The notes beneath the pieces are model-generated. The model worked only from the letters and a program-made list of their open reading frames with translations. It ran no database searches and was not told the DNA's origin. A stretch of 64,000 nt of DNA, from assembly GCF_020531945.1 (NCBI RefSeq), contig NZ_JAJATZ010000003.1:186001-250000 (forward strand), written 5' to 3'. This DNA is from Loktanella gaetbuli (GTDB taxonomy: Bacteria; Pseudomonadota; Alphaproteobacteria; Rhodobacterales; Rhodobacteraceae). Shown here piece after piece: positions 7,388-15,686 of the stretch (positions within the stretch are counted from its first letter, which is position 1; each line of letters opens with the position of its first letter). The position numbers were made by a program, and so were the translations under genes.

Positions 7388-9938
7388 TGTTCACGATCCG
7401 ACCCGGCACGACGATGATCTTCTTGGGCGCACTACCGTCCAGCATCCGCTGCACCGCGTCCTGTGACAGCGCCAGTGCCTCGATTTCGTCCTTGGACGCG
7501 TCTGCCGCGACAACGATCTCGGCCTTGCGCTTGCCATTGACCTGGATCGGCAAGGTGACTGTGGCGTCGACCAGCATCGCCTCGTCGACCTCCGGCCAGG
7601 GCGCGTCGATCACCAACCCCTGCCCCCCGAGCAAGGCCCAGATTTCCTCTGCCAGGTGGGGTGTCATCGGGGCCATCAACTGCGCGAGCGTCATCGCGGC
7701 TGTCCGCTTTGCCGCGCTTCCTGCCTTGGATTTCGACAGCGCATTGGTAAAGGCATAAAGCTTTGCAATGGCTGCGTTGAAACCAAAACTGTCGATGCCA
7801 CCGGTCACATCACGGATCGCGCGGTGCATCTCCTTGAGCAGGGCCTCATCAGCGTCAGATGCGGGTGAGGTGTCTTCAGCGATGTCCGACGCAATCCGCC
7901 AGACGCGGCCCAGATGCTTGTGCGCGGCCTCTGCGCCGGCTGCGGTCCATTCAACGTCACGTTCCGGTGGGCTGTCGGACAAGACGAACCAGCGCGCCGT
8001 ATCAGCGCCGAATTCCGCAACGATGCGCGTGGGATCGACGACGTTGTTCTTGGACTTGGACATCTTGGCCGACGGAATCACCGTCACCTCGGTGCCTGCC
8101 TCCTTCAGGAATGCCTTGCCGTCACGCAGCTCGACCTCTTCGGGATAGTGGTAGACGGGGCGACCGTCCTGCGGGTTCTTGGTCGTATAGATCGCGTGGG
8201 TCACCATGCCTTGGGTAAACAGCGCGTCGAACGGTTCCTTGGCCGTTTCCGGCAAATGACCCGTCATATGCATCGCGCGGGCAAAGAACCGCGAATACAG
8301 CAGGTGCAAAATCGCGTGTTCGATGCCGCCGATGTACTGGTCAACGTTCATCCAATAGGCGGCATCTTCGGCACTGGTCGGGGTCGTGGCCCCTGGCGCT
8401 GTGAACCGGGCGAAATACCACGACGAATCGACAAAGGTGTCCATCGTGTCGGTTTCGCGGCGTGCCTCAGCACCACAAGACGGGCAGGCGCAATCGCGCC
8501 ATGTCGGATGCCGGTCCAAGGGATTGCCCGGCACATCAAAGCTGACGTCATACGGCAGCTCGATCGGCAGGTTTTCCTTTTTCTCGGGCACGACGCCGCA
8601 GGCGTCGCAATGGACCACAGGGATCGGGCAACCCCAGTACCGCTGCCGGCTGAGCCCCCAGTCGCGCAGGCGGAATTTCGTCACACCGTGGCCGACGCCA
8701 TTTTCCTCACAGAATGCGATGGCGGCATCGACAGCCGCATCGCCGGTCTGCCAATCATCACCGGCGAACCCCTTGCAGTAATAAACCTTTTCCGACTTCA
8801 TCGGGACATAGGCCGCGGTAAATTCAGTGCTCGCATCTTCGGACGGCAAGAAGGTCGGGATGATCGGCAGGTCATATTTCGTGGCGAAATCGAAATCACG
8901 CTGATCGTGTGCCGGGCAACCGAAAATCGCGCCGGTGCCGTAGTCCATCAGAATGAAATTCGCGATATAGACGGGCAGTTCGGCGGCGGTGTCGAACGGA
9001 TGGCGCACGCGCAGGCCGGTGTCGAAACCGCGCTTTTCAGCCTTTTCCAGTGCCTCTTCGGTCGTGCCGCCCTTGCGGACATCAGCACAGAAGGCGGCGA
9101 CATCAGGATTGTCGGCCTCCAGCTGCTTGGCCAGCGGATGATCAGGCGAAATTCCGACGAATGATGCACCAAGCAAAGTGTCGGGTCGCGTCGTATAGAC
9201 CTCGACCCGGTCATGGCCGGAAGGTCCGTCGATCAGGCTGAACGAGAATTGCAGACCGCGCGATTTGCCGATCCAGTTGGCCTGCATCAGCTTGACCTTG
9301 GCCGGCCAGTTGTCGAGTCCGTCCAGCGCTTCCAGCAGCTCTTCTGAATGGTCGGAAATCTTGAAAAACCATTGCGTCAGCTCGCGCCGCTCGACCTCTG
9401 CGCCGGACCGCCAGCCCTTGCCGTCCTCGACCTGTTCGTTGGCCAGCACGGTCATGTCGACCGGGTCCCAGTTCACCACCGCGTTCTTGCGGTAGACGAG
9501 GCCTTTTTCCAGAAAATCCAGAAACAGCGCCTGCTGCTGGCCGTAATAGGCAGGATCGCAGGTCGCGAATTCCCGGTTCCAGTCCAGCGACCATCCCAGC
9601 GGTTTCATCTGGGTCTTCATTTCCGCGATGTTGTTGTAGGTGTAATCCGACGGATGCCCGCCAGTCGCCATCGCCGCATTTTCCGCAGGCATCCCAAAGG
9701 CATCCCATCCCATCGGATGCAACACGTTGTGGCCTGTCGACATCTTGTAGCGGGCCACCACGTCACCCATCGTGTAGTTGCGCACGTGACCGATGTGCAG
9801 GCGCCCCGATGGATACGGGAACATTTCCAACACATAATATTTCGGCTTGGACTCGTCACGTTCGGACGCAAAGGTCCCTGCATCGGCCCATGCGGCCTGC
9901 CATTTCGGTTCGATTTCGGACGGAGCGTAGGACGACAT
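7377..9938 (-). CDS. leuS: leucyl-tRNA synthetase
   Basis: An 853-residue class I aminoacyl-tRNA synthetase that charges tRNA-Leu. The HIGH signature is in PSGRLHIGHVRNYTMGD (about residues 40-56) and the KMSKS loop is SAKMSKSKNNV. A CP1 editing domain with a zinc-like CDACG...CPSCG insertion lies between them. I chose ATG 9938 (MSSYAPSEIEPKWQ), since the only upstream alternative is a TTG at 9962. It heads the leuS-lptE-holA operon. Confidence 0.97.
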   Translation of the reverse strand: MSSYAPSEIEPKWQAAWADAGTFASERDESKPKYYVLEMFPYPSGRLHIGHVRNYTMGDVVARYKMSTGHNVLHPMGWDAFGMPAENAAMATGGHPSDYTYNNIAEMKTQMKPLGWSLDWNREFATCDPAYYGQQQALFLDFLEKGLVYRKNAVVNWDPVDMTVLANEQVEDGKGWRSGAEVERRELTQWFFKISDHSEELLEALDGLDNWPAKVKLMQANWIGKSRGLQFSFSLIDGPSGHDRVEVYTTRPDTLLGASFVGISPDHPLAKQLEADNPDVAAFCADVRKGGTTEEALEKAEKRGFDTGLRVRHPFDTAAELPVYIANFILMDYGTGAIFGCPAHDQRDFDFATKYDLPIIPTFLPSEDASTEFTAAYVPMKSEKVYYCKGFAGDDWQTGDAAVDAAIAFCEENGVGHGVTKFRLRDWGLSRQRYWGCPIPVVHCDACGVVPEKKENLPIELPYDVSFDVPGNPLDRHPTWRDCACPSCGAEARRETDTMDTFVDSSWYFARFTAPGATTPTSAEDAAYWMNVDQYIGGIEHAILHLLYSRFFARAMHMTGHLPETAKEPFDALFTQGMVTHAIYTTKNPQDGRPVYHYPEEVELRDGKAFLKEAGTEVTVIPSAKMSKSKNNVVDPTRIVAEFGADTARWFVLSDSPPERDVEWTAAGAEAAHKHLGRVWRIASDIAEDTSPASDADEALLKEMHRAIRDVTGGIDSFGFNAAIAKLYAFTNALSKSKAGSAAKRTAAMTLAQLMAPMTPHLAEEIWALLGGQGLVIDAPWPEVDEAMLVDATVTLPIQVNGKRKAEIVVAADASKDEIEALALSQDAVQRMLDGSAPKKIIVVPGRIVNIVI

Positions 9939-10006
9939 CGGTATCAGACTTTCTAATGACAAAGAGCCGGGACAGGACCCGGCCCAGAGAATACGTTCAG
10001 AATTTT

Positions 10007-10444
10007 TCAGGGTGCGAGATCGGCGATCCGCAGCGCCCGTGCGCGCGTGTAGATTGCATCCTCGATGCCGCGCCGGACCTCGCGCGATGCAGCTCCGCTG
10101 GCAGACCTGACATCCACGACCAAAGACCGCGCATCCAGCGCATTGCTGGTGACGGTTGCAACCACGCGGTAGGACTGCGCGGCACCCGGCGCACGCCCGA
10201 ACCCATAGACAATTTGTCCGGTCGACTGATTGGCCGATTCCAACGGCAGAAACGACAGAACCTGCAGGCTTGCATTATACAGATACGGGTTTGGCCCGGA
10301 CGGGGCGGCTGCCGGTGCCGATGCGCCCCCGCCAAAGCCAAGAAACCCGCAACCCGTCAGCGCGACGAACATCAGACTGATTATGGCCCTTCGGCCAGCT
10401 CGGATCGCATGAGTCACGTCTAGGCCCCGTCGCGCAATTGGCAT
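10007..10444 (-). CDS. DUF3576 domain-containing lipoprotein
   Basis: A 145-residue protein if started at ATG 10444; a GTG at 10417 with GGGG 7 nt upstream is a plausible shorter start. The hydrophobic AIISLMFVALTGCG is a lipoprotein signal with Cys in TGC. The rest matches the DUF3576 pattern: NPYLYNASLQVLSFLPLESAN, a central beta region, and the closing IEDAIYTRARALRIADL. The family is found in alphaproteobacterial envelopes and has no known function. It lies 68 bp upstream of leuS on the same strand and may be read into that operon. Confidence 0.8.
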   Translation of the reverse strand: MPIARRGLDVTHAIRAGRRAIISLMFVALTGCGFLGFGGGASAPAAAPSGPNPYLYNASLQVLSFLPLESANQSTGQIVYGFGRAPGAAQSYRVVATVTSNALDARSLVVDVRSASGAASREVRRGIEDAIYTRARALRIADLAP

Positions 10445-10511
10445 TGCCTAATTATGTATCGAAGCCACAAGCCTGTCACAAGCCCAGCCCCGCGATAAGC
10501 ACCCTGAAACG

Positions 10512-10540
10512 AAAAGGGGCGGCCCTTGCGGACCGCCCCC
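10512..10540 (-). terminator. rho-independent terminator of the porin gene
   Basis: On the minus strand GGGGCGGTCC pairs with GGGCCGCCCC around a GCAA loop and is followed by TTTT. It starts about 24 bp after the porin stop. A strong isolated terminator suits a highly expressed outer-membrane protein gene. Confidence 0.9.
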
Positions 10541-10564
10541 AACTCTCGAATGAGAGTGTATCGC

Positions 10565-11872
10565 TTAGAACGTGAAGGACACTGCGACCGTCACACCTTC
10601 GTTCACTTCGAAGGAGTTACCGATCTCGTCGTTCGCGCCGGTGTAGTCGTCACCGGTGTCACCGTAGGCTGCGATCAGAGCGGCACCGCCACCCAGGTCG
10701 TAGGTTGCTGCGGCATAGGCTTCGTAGTCGTCGCCACCGTCACGGTTGTCGATGTAACCAGCGTACATCGTCAGGCCGTTGCCCAGGACGTAGGATGCTT
10801 CCAGACCGATTTCTTCGTCGTTACCGTCGTGGAAGTACAGAGCACCGGCCAGCGGGCCGTTCTCGTAGGAGACGCCGATACCGTAGTTGTCGTCGACTGC
10901 GGATTCAGCAGAGTAGAATGCCGAAACCGAAACCGGACCGAACGGATAGTCGACCTGCAGACCCAGCGAGTCTTCGTTGCTGGTTTCGTTGCTGGCGTAT
11001 GCGACTTTGACGTCTGCGCCTGCAAAGGACGTACCAGCGTACAGACCGATGATCTCGTCAACGGTGCCGGGATCGTCGTTGCCAGCTTCTGCTGCGCCGA
11101 TGATGCCGTCGTTGTTGGTGTCAACGGAGGAGAAGTCGACCAGACCGCGGCTGATCTCTTCCTGGTAGGCCATACCGACCACGAAGCCACCAAAGGTGCC
11201 TTCGACGCCCAGCGACAGGCCGTCCAGGCTGTCCAGTTCGACGTCGGTGTCGACCAGATCGTTCACGCCGTCAACCAGCAGGAACGAGAGCGACGCTGCG
11301 ATCGGACCCATTTCCAGGTCGCCGCGCATCACGCCGTCGATGAAGTCGCCTTCGTCAGCGCCATCGTCAACATCGTCGACTTCCAGGAAAGCGTCGTTTT
11401 CCATGTTGGTCGTGCCGGCCCAGCGCGTTGCGGCACCGGTTTCGGTGTCACCAACGTACAGAGCAGCGCCCTGGCCTTCGACGAACACGACAAAATCGGA
11501 TGCGTCGACGGAGATGTCACCGAACGTACCGCCGCCACCGGGAGCGGTCAGGTTGTCGCCTTCTGCGTCACCAAAGCCCAGGTCGATGTCCAGGGTCAGA
11601 CCAGCGGTCAGGCCCATGTTCATGCCAGCGGAAGTCGTGATCGACAGGCCACCGTCAAAGTAGAAGCCGTTTTCGACTTCTTCGTTGTAGCCGAACTCAC
11701 CGTCAGCACCAACGACGACGCCCTGCGGGCCCATCCCGGCGAGCGGCTCCATAGCCATATCGCTGGGTGCGGTCGTACCGTCTGCCATCGGCGCCATTGC
11801 GCCGTGGCTCTCTGCCATCGCTGCGCCAGCAAAGGCAACCAGCGCGGTCGAGGTAAGAAGGATGCTTTTCAT
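10565..11872 (-). CDS. major outer-membrane porin (Rhodobacteraceae type), with an EF-hand-like loop
   Basis: A 435-residue secreted barrel protein. The signal peptide is MKSILLTSTALVAFAGAAMA, and a strong RBS (GAGGG) lies 8 nt before ATG 11872; longer upstream starts are not needed. The protein is very acidic, with alternating hydrophobic beta strands, and ends in VSFTF, the C-terminal aromatic signal recognised by BamA. It should allow passive diffusion of small solutes. One predicted loop contains DTNNDGIIGAAE (codons 11087-11122), which fits a canonical 12-residue EF-hand calcium loop. Strongly biased codons (GAC, GTC, ACC) suggest high expression. Confidence 0.9.
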   Translation of the reverse strand: MKSILLTSTALVAFAGAAMAESHGAMAPMADGTTAPSDMAMEPLAGMGPQGVVVGADGEFGYNEEVENGFYFDGGLSITTSAGMNMGLTAGLTLDIDLGFGDAEGDNLTAPGGGGTFGDISVDASDFVVFVEGQGAALYVGDTETGAATRWAGTTNMENDAFLEVDDVDDGADEGDFIDGVMRGDLEMGPIAASLSFLLVDGVNDLVDTDVELDSLDGLSLGVEGTFGGFVVGMAYQEEISRGLVDFSSVDTNNDGIIGAAEAGNDDPGTVDEIIGLYAGTSFAGADVKVAYASNETSNEDSLGLQVDYPFGPVSVSAFYSAESAVDDNYGIGVSYENGPLAGALYFHDGNDEEIGLEASYVLGNGLTMYAGYIDNRDGGDDYEAYAAATYDLGGGAALIAAYGDTGDDYTGANDEIGNSFEVNEGVTVAVSFTF

Positions 11873-12013
11873 GGATAATTCCCTCGTGTTTGCATTCCCG
11901 AATATGCCAGTTGTCCGGCATTGCTGCGTATTTGCGCCTGTTGCGGCCCGCACTCAAGGAAATTGGCCCCGCAGCACGGGGGTCACGGACAAATGATGCA
12001 TGAGGGACACACA

Positions 12014-12106
12014 ATGCCGACAGCTTCCCATCATGACACCGCCACCGTTCTGTCCTATTTGACCAACGAGGCCGCATCTTTGCCCAGCACAGAGGATATA
12101 CAGTGA
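12014..12106 (+). CDS. possible 30-residue upstream ORF coupled to the YggS gene
   Basis: ATG 12014 has GAGGG 8 nt upstream and encodes MPTASHHDTATVLSYLTNEA followed by ASLPSTEDIQ. The stop TGA overlaps the GTG start of the YggS gene (GTGA, 12103-12106). The good RBS and exact overlap are what a coupled leader ORF would show, but the ORF is short and could be chance. The predicted peptide has no signal sequence, membrane segment or recognised motif. Confidence 0.3.
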   Translation: MPTASHHDTATVLSYLTNEAASLPSTEDIQ

Positions 12107-12759
12107 CCCTATCCACGATCGAGGACCGCATCACCAAAGCCGCTGAAAAAGCAGGGCGCCCGCGCGCCGACATCACGCTGATCGCTGTCTCAAAGGTCCA
12201 GCCTCTCGACAGGGTGGCGCATGTGCTGGATCAGGGGCACCGCTGTTTCGGTGAAAACAAGGTGCAGGAGGCGAGTGGGAAATGGCCCGAATTTGCAAAG
12301 CATTACACAGATATCGACCTGCATCTGATCGGCCCGCTGCAAAGCAACAAGACCCGCAACGCGATGCAGCTCTTTGATGCGATCCATACAGTTGACCGTC
12401 CGAAACTGGCGCAGACCATCGCTCGAATCGCTCAGGAAGAAGGACGGTGTCCCGATCTGTTCATTCAGGTGAATACCGGAGAAGAGGACCAGAAATCCGG
12501 CGTGCTGCCTGCCGAGACGGATGATTTTGTCACGGAATGCCGCGCACTAGACCTGCCCTTGCGCGGACTGATGTGCATCCCCCCCGTCGATGAGGAACCG
12601 TCACTGCATTTCGCATTGCTCGCCAAACTTGCGGCGCGCAACGGGCTGACCGGCCTGTCCATGGGTATGAGCGGCGACTTTGAAAGCGCGATCGCGCTGG
12701 GGGCCACGCATATCCGCGTCGGGTCCGCGATCTTTGGTGAGAGGGTCGCGCAAGGATGA
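12103..12759 (+). CDS. YggS/PLPBP family pyridoxal-phosphate homeostasis protein
   Basis: A 218-residue single-domain PLP-binding protein with the alanine-racemase-like barrel. ITLIAVSKVQP carries the PLP lysine at about residue 31. FGENKVQEASGKW, HLIGPLQSNKTRNAM and the phosphate-binding LSMGMSGDFESAIALGATHIRVGSAIFG are all intact. The family acts in vitamin B6 and amino-acid homeostasis, not as a racemase. The GTG start has AGAGGA 6 nt upstream. Its stop overlaps the next gene (ATGA). Confidence 0.93.
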   Translation: MTLSTIEDRITKAAEKAGRPRADITLIAVSKVQPLDRVAHVLDQGHRCFGENKVQEASGKWPEFAKHYTDIDLHLIGPLQSNKTRNAMQLFDAIHTVDRPKLAQTIARIAQEEGRCPDLFIQVNTGEEDQKSGVLPAETDDFVTECRALDLPLRGLMCIPPVDEEPSLHFALLAKLAARNGLTGLSMGMSGDFESAIALGATHIRVGSAIFGERVAQG

Positions 12760-13403
12760 CCGACACCTACACCCCGCCACAGGACCCGTTGGTGGTGCTT
12801 CACCATGACCATCAGGTCTTGCTGGTCGACAAACCCGCCGGGTTGCTGTCTGTCCCGGGCAAGGGCCCGCATCTGGCCGACTGCCTCATCGCCCGCGTGC
12901 AATCGGTGTTTCCCGATGCGCTGCTGGTGCACAGACTGGACCGGGACACGTCCGGGGTGATGATCTTCGGCTTGACGCCCCATGCCCAGCGCCACCTCGG
13001 CCTGCAATTCGAGAACAGGCAGACACGCAAGACCTATGTCGCCCGGGTGCACGGACAGGTGGCCGAGGCCAAGGGCACTGTCGATCTGCCGCTGTGCGTG
13101 GATTGGCCGAACCGGCCGCGTCAGATGGTCGACCATGAAAATGGCCGCGCCGCTGTGACTGACTGGCGCCGACTGAAACGCGGCAGCGATGAAACCCGCA
13201 TGCGCCTGATGCCAAAGACTGGCCGGTCCCACCAACTGCGGGTGCATATGTTGGCCATCGGCCATCCGATTCTGGGCGATCCGTTTTACGCAACAGGCAC
13301 TGCGCTGGATCACCCGCGCCTGATGCTGCACAGCGAATCACTGGCTTTCCGTCATCCGGACGGTGGCTTGCCGGTCAAGGTTTCCGCCAAGCCACCGTTC
13401 TGA
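12756..13403 (+). CDS. RluA family RNA pseudouridine synthase
   Basis: A 215-residue pseudouridine synthase catalytic domain without an S4 domain. The catalytic signature HRLDRDTSGVMIF contains the essential Asp at about residue 69, and KTGRSHQLRVHM is the conserved KTGRxHQxRVH motif. It would isomerise a uridine in rRNA or tRNA; the short RluA-like architecture fits RluA-type enzymes, but the exact target cannot be read from sequence. It overlaps yggS by four bases and is followed by the tandem palindromes at 13408-13457. Confidence 0.92.
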   Translation: MTDTYTPPQDPLVVLHHDHQVLLVDKPAGLLSVPGKGPHLADCLIARVQSVFPDALLVHRLDRDTSGVMIFGLTPHAQRHLGLQFENRQTRKTYVARVHGQVAEAKGTVDLPLCVDWPNRPRQMVDHENGRAAVTDWRRLKRGSDETRMRLMPKTGRSHQLRVHMLAIGHPILGDPFYATGTALDHPRLMLHSESLAFRHPDGGLPVKVSAKPPF

Positions 13404-13407
13404 TCCC

Positions 13408-13457
13408 CCGATTTTTCGCGAAAAATCGGCCCTGTCAGAGTTTTCGCGAAAACTCTG
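13408..13457. repeat. tandem pair of 22-bp palindromes with TTTTCGCGAAAA core
   Basis: Two perfect 22-bp palindromes (13408-13429 and 13436-13457) are separated by 6 bp. Both have the core TTTTCGCGAAAA, with 5-bp outer arms CCGAT/ATCGG in the first and CAGAG/CTCTG in the second. They lie between two convergent genes, 4 bp after the pseudouridine synthase stop and 7 bp before the aldehyde dehydrogenase stop. The same arrangement recurs at 63743-63792. A bidirectional terminator is the simplest reading; a paired protein-binding site is the alternative. Confidence 0.85.
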
Positions 13458-13464
13458 CCTGCGG

Positions 13465-14904
13465 TCAGTCTGTCGACCAGCCGCTGATCGCCTTGACCTC
13501 GAGAAACTCCTCGATGCCCCAGACGCCGCCCTCACGTGCACGTCCCGACATTTTCATCCCGCCAAAGGGGCTGCCCGCCGCGCGCGAGGTGCCGTTCATC
13601 TCGACCATCCCCGATTTCAACGCCAGCGCCATGCGGTTACGCTTGGCCCCGTCTTCGGACTGCACGTAGTTGGTCAATCCGTAGGGTGTGTCATTTGCGA
13701 TGCGCACCGCATCGGCCTCATCCTTGAACGGAATGATCGACAGCACCGGGCCAAAGATTTCCTGCTGCGCGATATCCATGTCATTGCGCACGTCAGCGAA
13801 AACGGTCGGTCGAACATAGTAGCCGCGGTTGACACCTTCCGGCAGACCGGGACCACCGGCCACGAGGCGTGCACCCTCGGCAATCCCGCGTTCGATCATG
13901 CTTTGGATCTTGTCCCACTGCGATTTGTTCACGACGGGTCCGATGTGACGACCATCCTCGGCGGTGGGGCCGACCTTGATGCCCTGAGCGATCTCGGCGG
14001 CCTCTGCCACCGTTTGGTCATAGATCGATTCCTCGACCAGCATCCGTGTCGGCGCGTTGCAGGACTGACCGGAATTCTGCATGCAATGCAGTACGCCCTG
14101 CTTGACCGCCTTGGGGCCTGCATCGGCAAAGATCACGTTGGCGCCCTTGCCGCCCAGCTCCAGCGTCACCCGCTTGAGCGTGTCTGCCGCCGCCTTGGAA
14201 ATCGCGATGCCCGCACGGGTAGACCCGGTAAAACTGATCATCGACACGTCCGGATGCGATGACAGCTGCTCACCGACACCCACGCCGTCACCGTTCACCA
14301 GATTGAACACGCCCGCAGGCACACCGGCATCATGAACGAACTCTGCGAACAGCATTGATGACAGCGGGGCTTCTTCGCTGGGTTTCAGAACGACGGTGCA
14401 GCCGGCCAACAGCGCCGGAATCACCTTGAGCGTGACCTGGTTCATCGGCCAGTTCCATGGCGTGATCAGCCCGACCACGCCGATCGGTTCCAGCACGATC
14501 CGGTCATTGGGCGCATGATCCCCCAAGGGGCGGGACCAGTCGATCTGATCCATCGCATCCAGAAAATTCTTCAAATGCCACGACAGGCAGGGCGCCTGGC
14601 TTTCGCGGGCCAGCTTGATGGGTGCACCCATCTCGGCGCGGATCGCCTCGGCCATCTCGTCCTTGCGGGCGCGGTATTGATCGAGGATCGCTGCGCAATA
14701 TTCCGCCCGCTTTGCCGGTTCCAGTGCGGCCCAGCCCGGAAAGGCGGCGGTTGCCGCAATCACGGCGGCGTCGGTGTCGCGTTGATCGCCCAATGAAATG
14801 ACGGCGCATGGTTCTTCGGTCGCGGGGTCAATGACCTCGCAATCACGGGGGGCAGCGGGCCCCATCCAACGTCCGTCGATATAGAATTCGCGTTTGTCCA
14901 GCAT
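13465..14904 (-). CDS. aldehyde dehydrogenase family protein
   Basis: A 479-residue NAD(P)-dependent aldehyde dehydrogenase. PWNWPMNQ and KPSEEAP form the cofactor pocket, FTGSTRAG is the Rossmann turn, LELGGKGA holds the general-base Glu and NSGQSCNAP carries the catalytic Cys (about residue 288). EIFGPVLSI and a C-terminal oligomerisation segment complete the family pattern. ATG 14904 has AGGAG 7 nt upstream; longer ORF starts lie in the divergent intergenic region. The substrate is not evident. It diverges from the peroxiredoxin gene over 122 bp. Confidence 0.93.
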   Translation of the reverse strand: MLDKREFYIDGRWMGPAAPRDCEVIDPATEEPCAVISLGDQRDTDAAVIAATAAFPGWAALEPAKRAEYCAAILDQYRARKDEMAEAIRAEMGAPIKLARESQAPCLSWHLKNFLDAMDQIDWSRPLGDHAPNDRIVLEPIGVVGLITPWNWPMNQVTLKVIPALLAGCTVVLKPSEEAPLSSMLFAEFVHDAGVPAGVFNLVNGDGVGVGEQLSSHPDVSMISFTGSTRAGIAISKAAADTLKRVTLELGGKGANVIFADAGPKAVKQGVLHCMQNSGQSCNAPTRMLVEESIYDQTVAEAAEIAQGIKVGPTAEDGRHIGPVVNKSQWDKIQSMIERGIAEGARLVAGGPGLPEGVNRGYYVRPTVFADVRNDMDIAQQEIFGPVLSIIPFKDEADAVRIANDTPYGLTNYVQSEDGAKRNRMALALKSGMVEMNGTSRAAGSPFGGMKMSGRAREGGVWGIEEFLEVKAISGWSTD

Positions 14905-15026
14905 GACAGGCTCCTGTGGGATTTGAGGTGAGAGTGTCACTGCCGGTCGCGCCCCGCAAGCGTTGGAAACCCCGACGTGAATGTCTATGTGAAGGTCAAC
15001 CAATCATCGCACAAGGACATCACGAC

Positions 15027-15683
15027 ATGGCACTGCGCATCAACGACACGATCCCCGACCTGACCGTCGAAACCGATCACGGACCGATCAGCCTGCACGA
15101 TTTCGTCGGCGACAAATGGACCATCCTGTTTTCCCACCCCAAGGATTTCACGCCTGTCTGCACCACCGAATTCGGTGCGGTCGCACAACTGGCCGACGAA
15201 TGGGCGAAACGCGACACCAACGTGCTGGGCATCAGTGTCGACGGTGTGGAGGACCACAAGAAGTGGAAAAAGGACATCGAGACAGCCAGCGGTGCTAATC
15301 CTGGCTTTCCGATCGTCGCCGACACCGATCTGGCCTTGTCCAAGGCCTTCGACATGCTCCCGGCCGAGGCCTATCTGCCTGACGGACGCACGCCGAACGA
15401 CACCGCCACCGTGCGCGCCGTTTTCATTGTCGGCCCCGACAAGAAGCTGAAGCTGTCGATGGTCTATCCGATGAATGTCGGCCGCAACTTTGCCGAGGTG
15501 TTGCGCGCACTGGACGGTCTGCAGACCGCCGCCAAGAACGGTGTGGCGACGCCCGCAAACTGGAACGTGGGCGACGACGTGATCATCCCGGCCACCTTGT
15601 CGGATGCCGACGCAAAGGCAAAATTCGGTGAATTCACCACCGTATTGCCCTACCTGCGCAAAACCGCGCTCAAGGCTGACTGA
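15027..15683 (+). CDS. 1-Cys peroxiredoxin (Prx6/AhpC-TSA family)
   Basis: A 218-residue thioredoxin-fold peroxidase. HPKDFTPVCTTEF carries the peroxidatic Cys (about residue 46) within PxxxTxxC. No resolving Cys is seen in the C-terminal part, and the extended C-terminal domain (VATPANWNVGDDVIIPATLSDADA in part) is that of the Prx6 1-Cys group. It reduces H2O2 and organic peroxides in the cytosol. ATG 15027 has AAGGA 9 nt upstream; longer in-frame extensions are not supported. The next gene starts 3 bp after the stop. Confidence 0.95.
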   Translation: MALRINDTIPDLTVETDHGPISLHDFVGDKWTILFSHPKDFTPVCTTEFGAVAQLADEWAKRDTNVLGISVDGVEDHKKWKKDIETASGANPGFPIVADTDLALSKAFDMLPAEAYLPDGRTPNDTATVRAVFIVGPDKKLKLSMVYPMNVGRNFAEVLRALDGLQTAAKNGVATPANWNVGDDVIIPATLSDADAKAKFGEFTTVLPYLRKTALKAD

Positions 15684-15686
15684 CCC

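Noticed and set aside
10526..11878. 450-codon ORF antisense to the porin
   Set aside because: Val/Asp-rich mirror of biased porin codons; no RBS; the porin on the other strand has signal peptide, terminator and C-terminal OMP signature.
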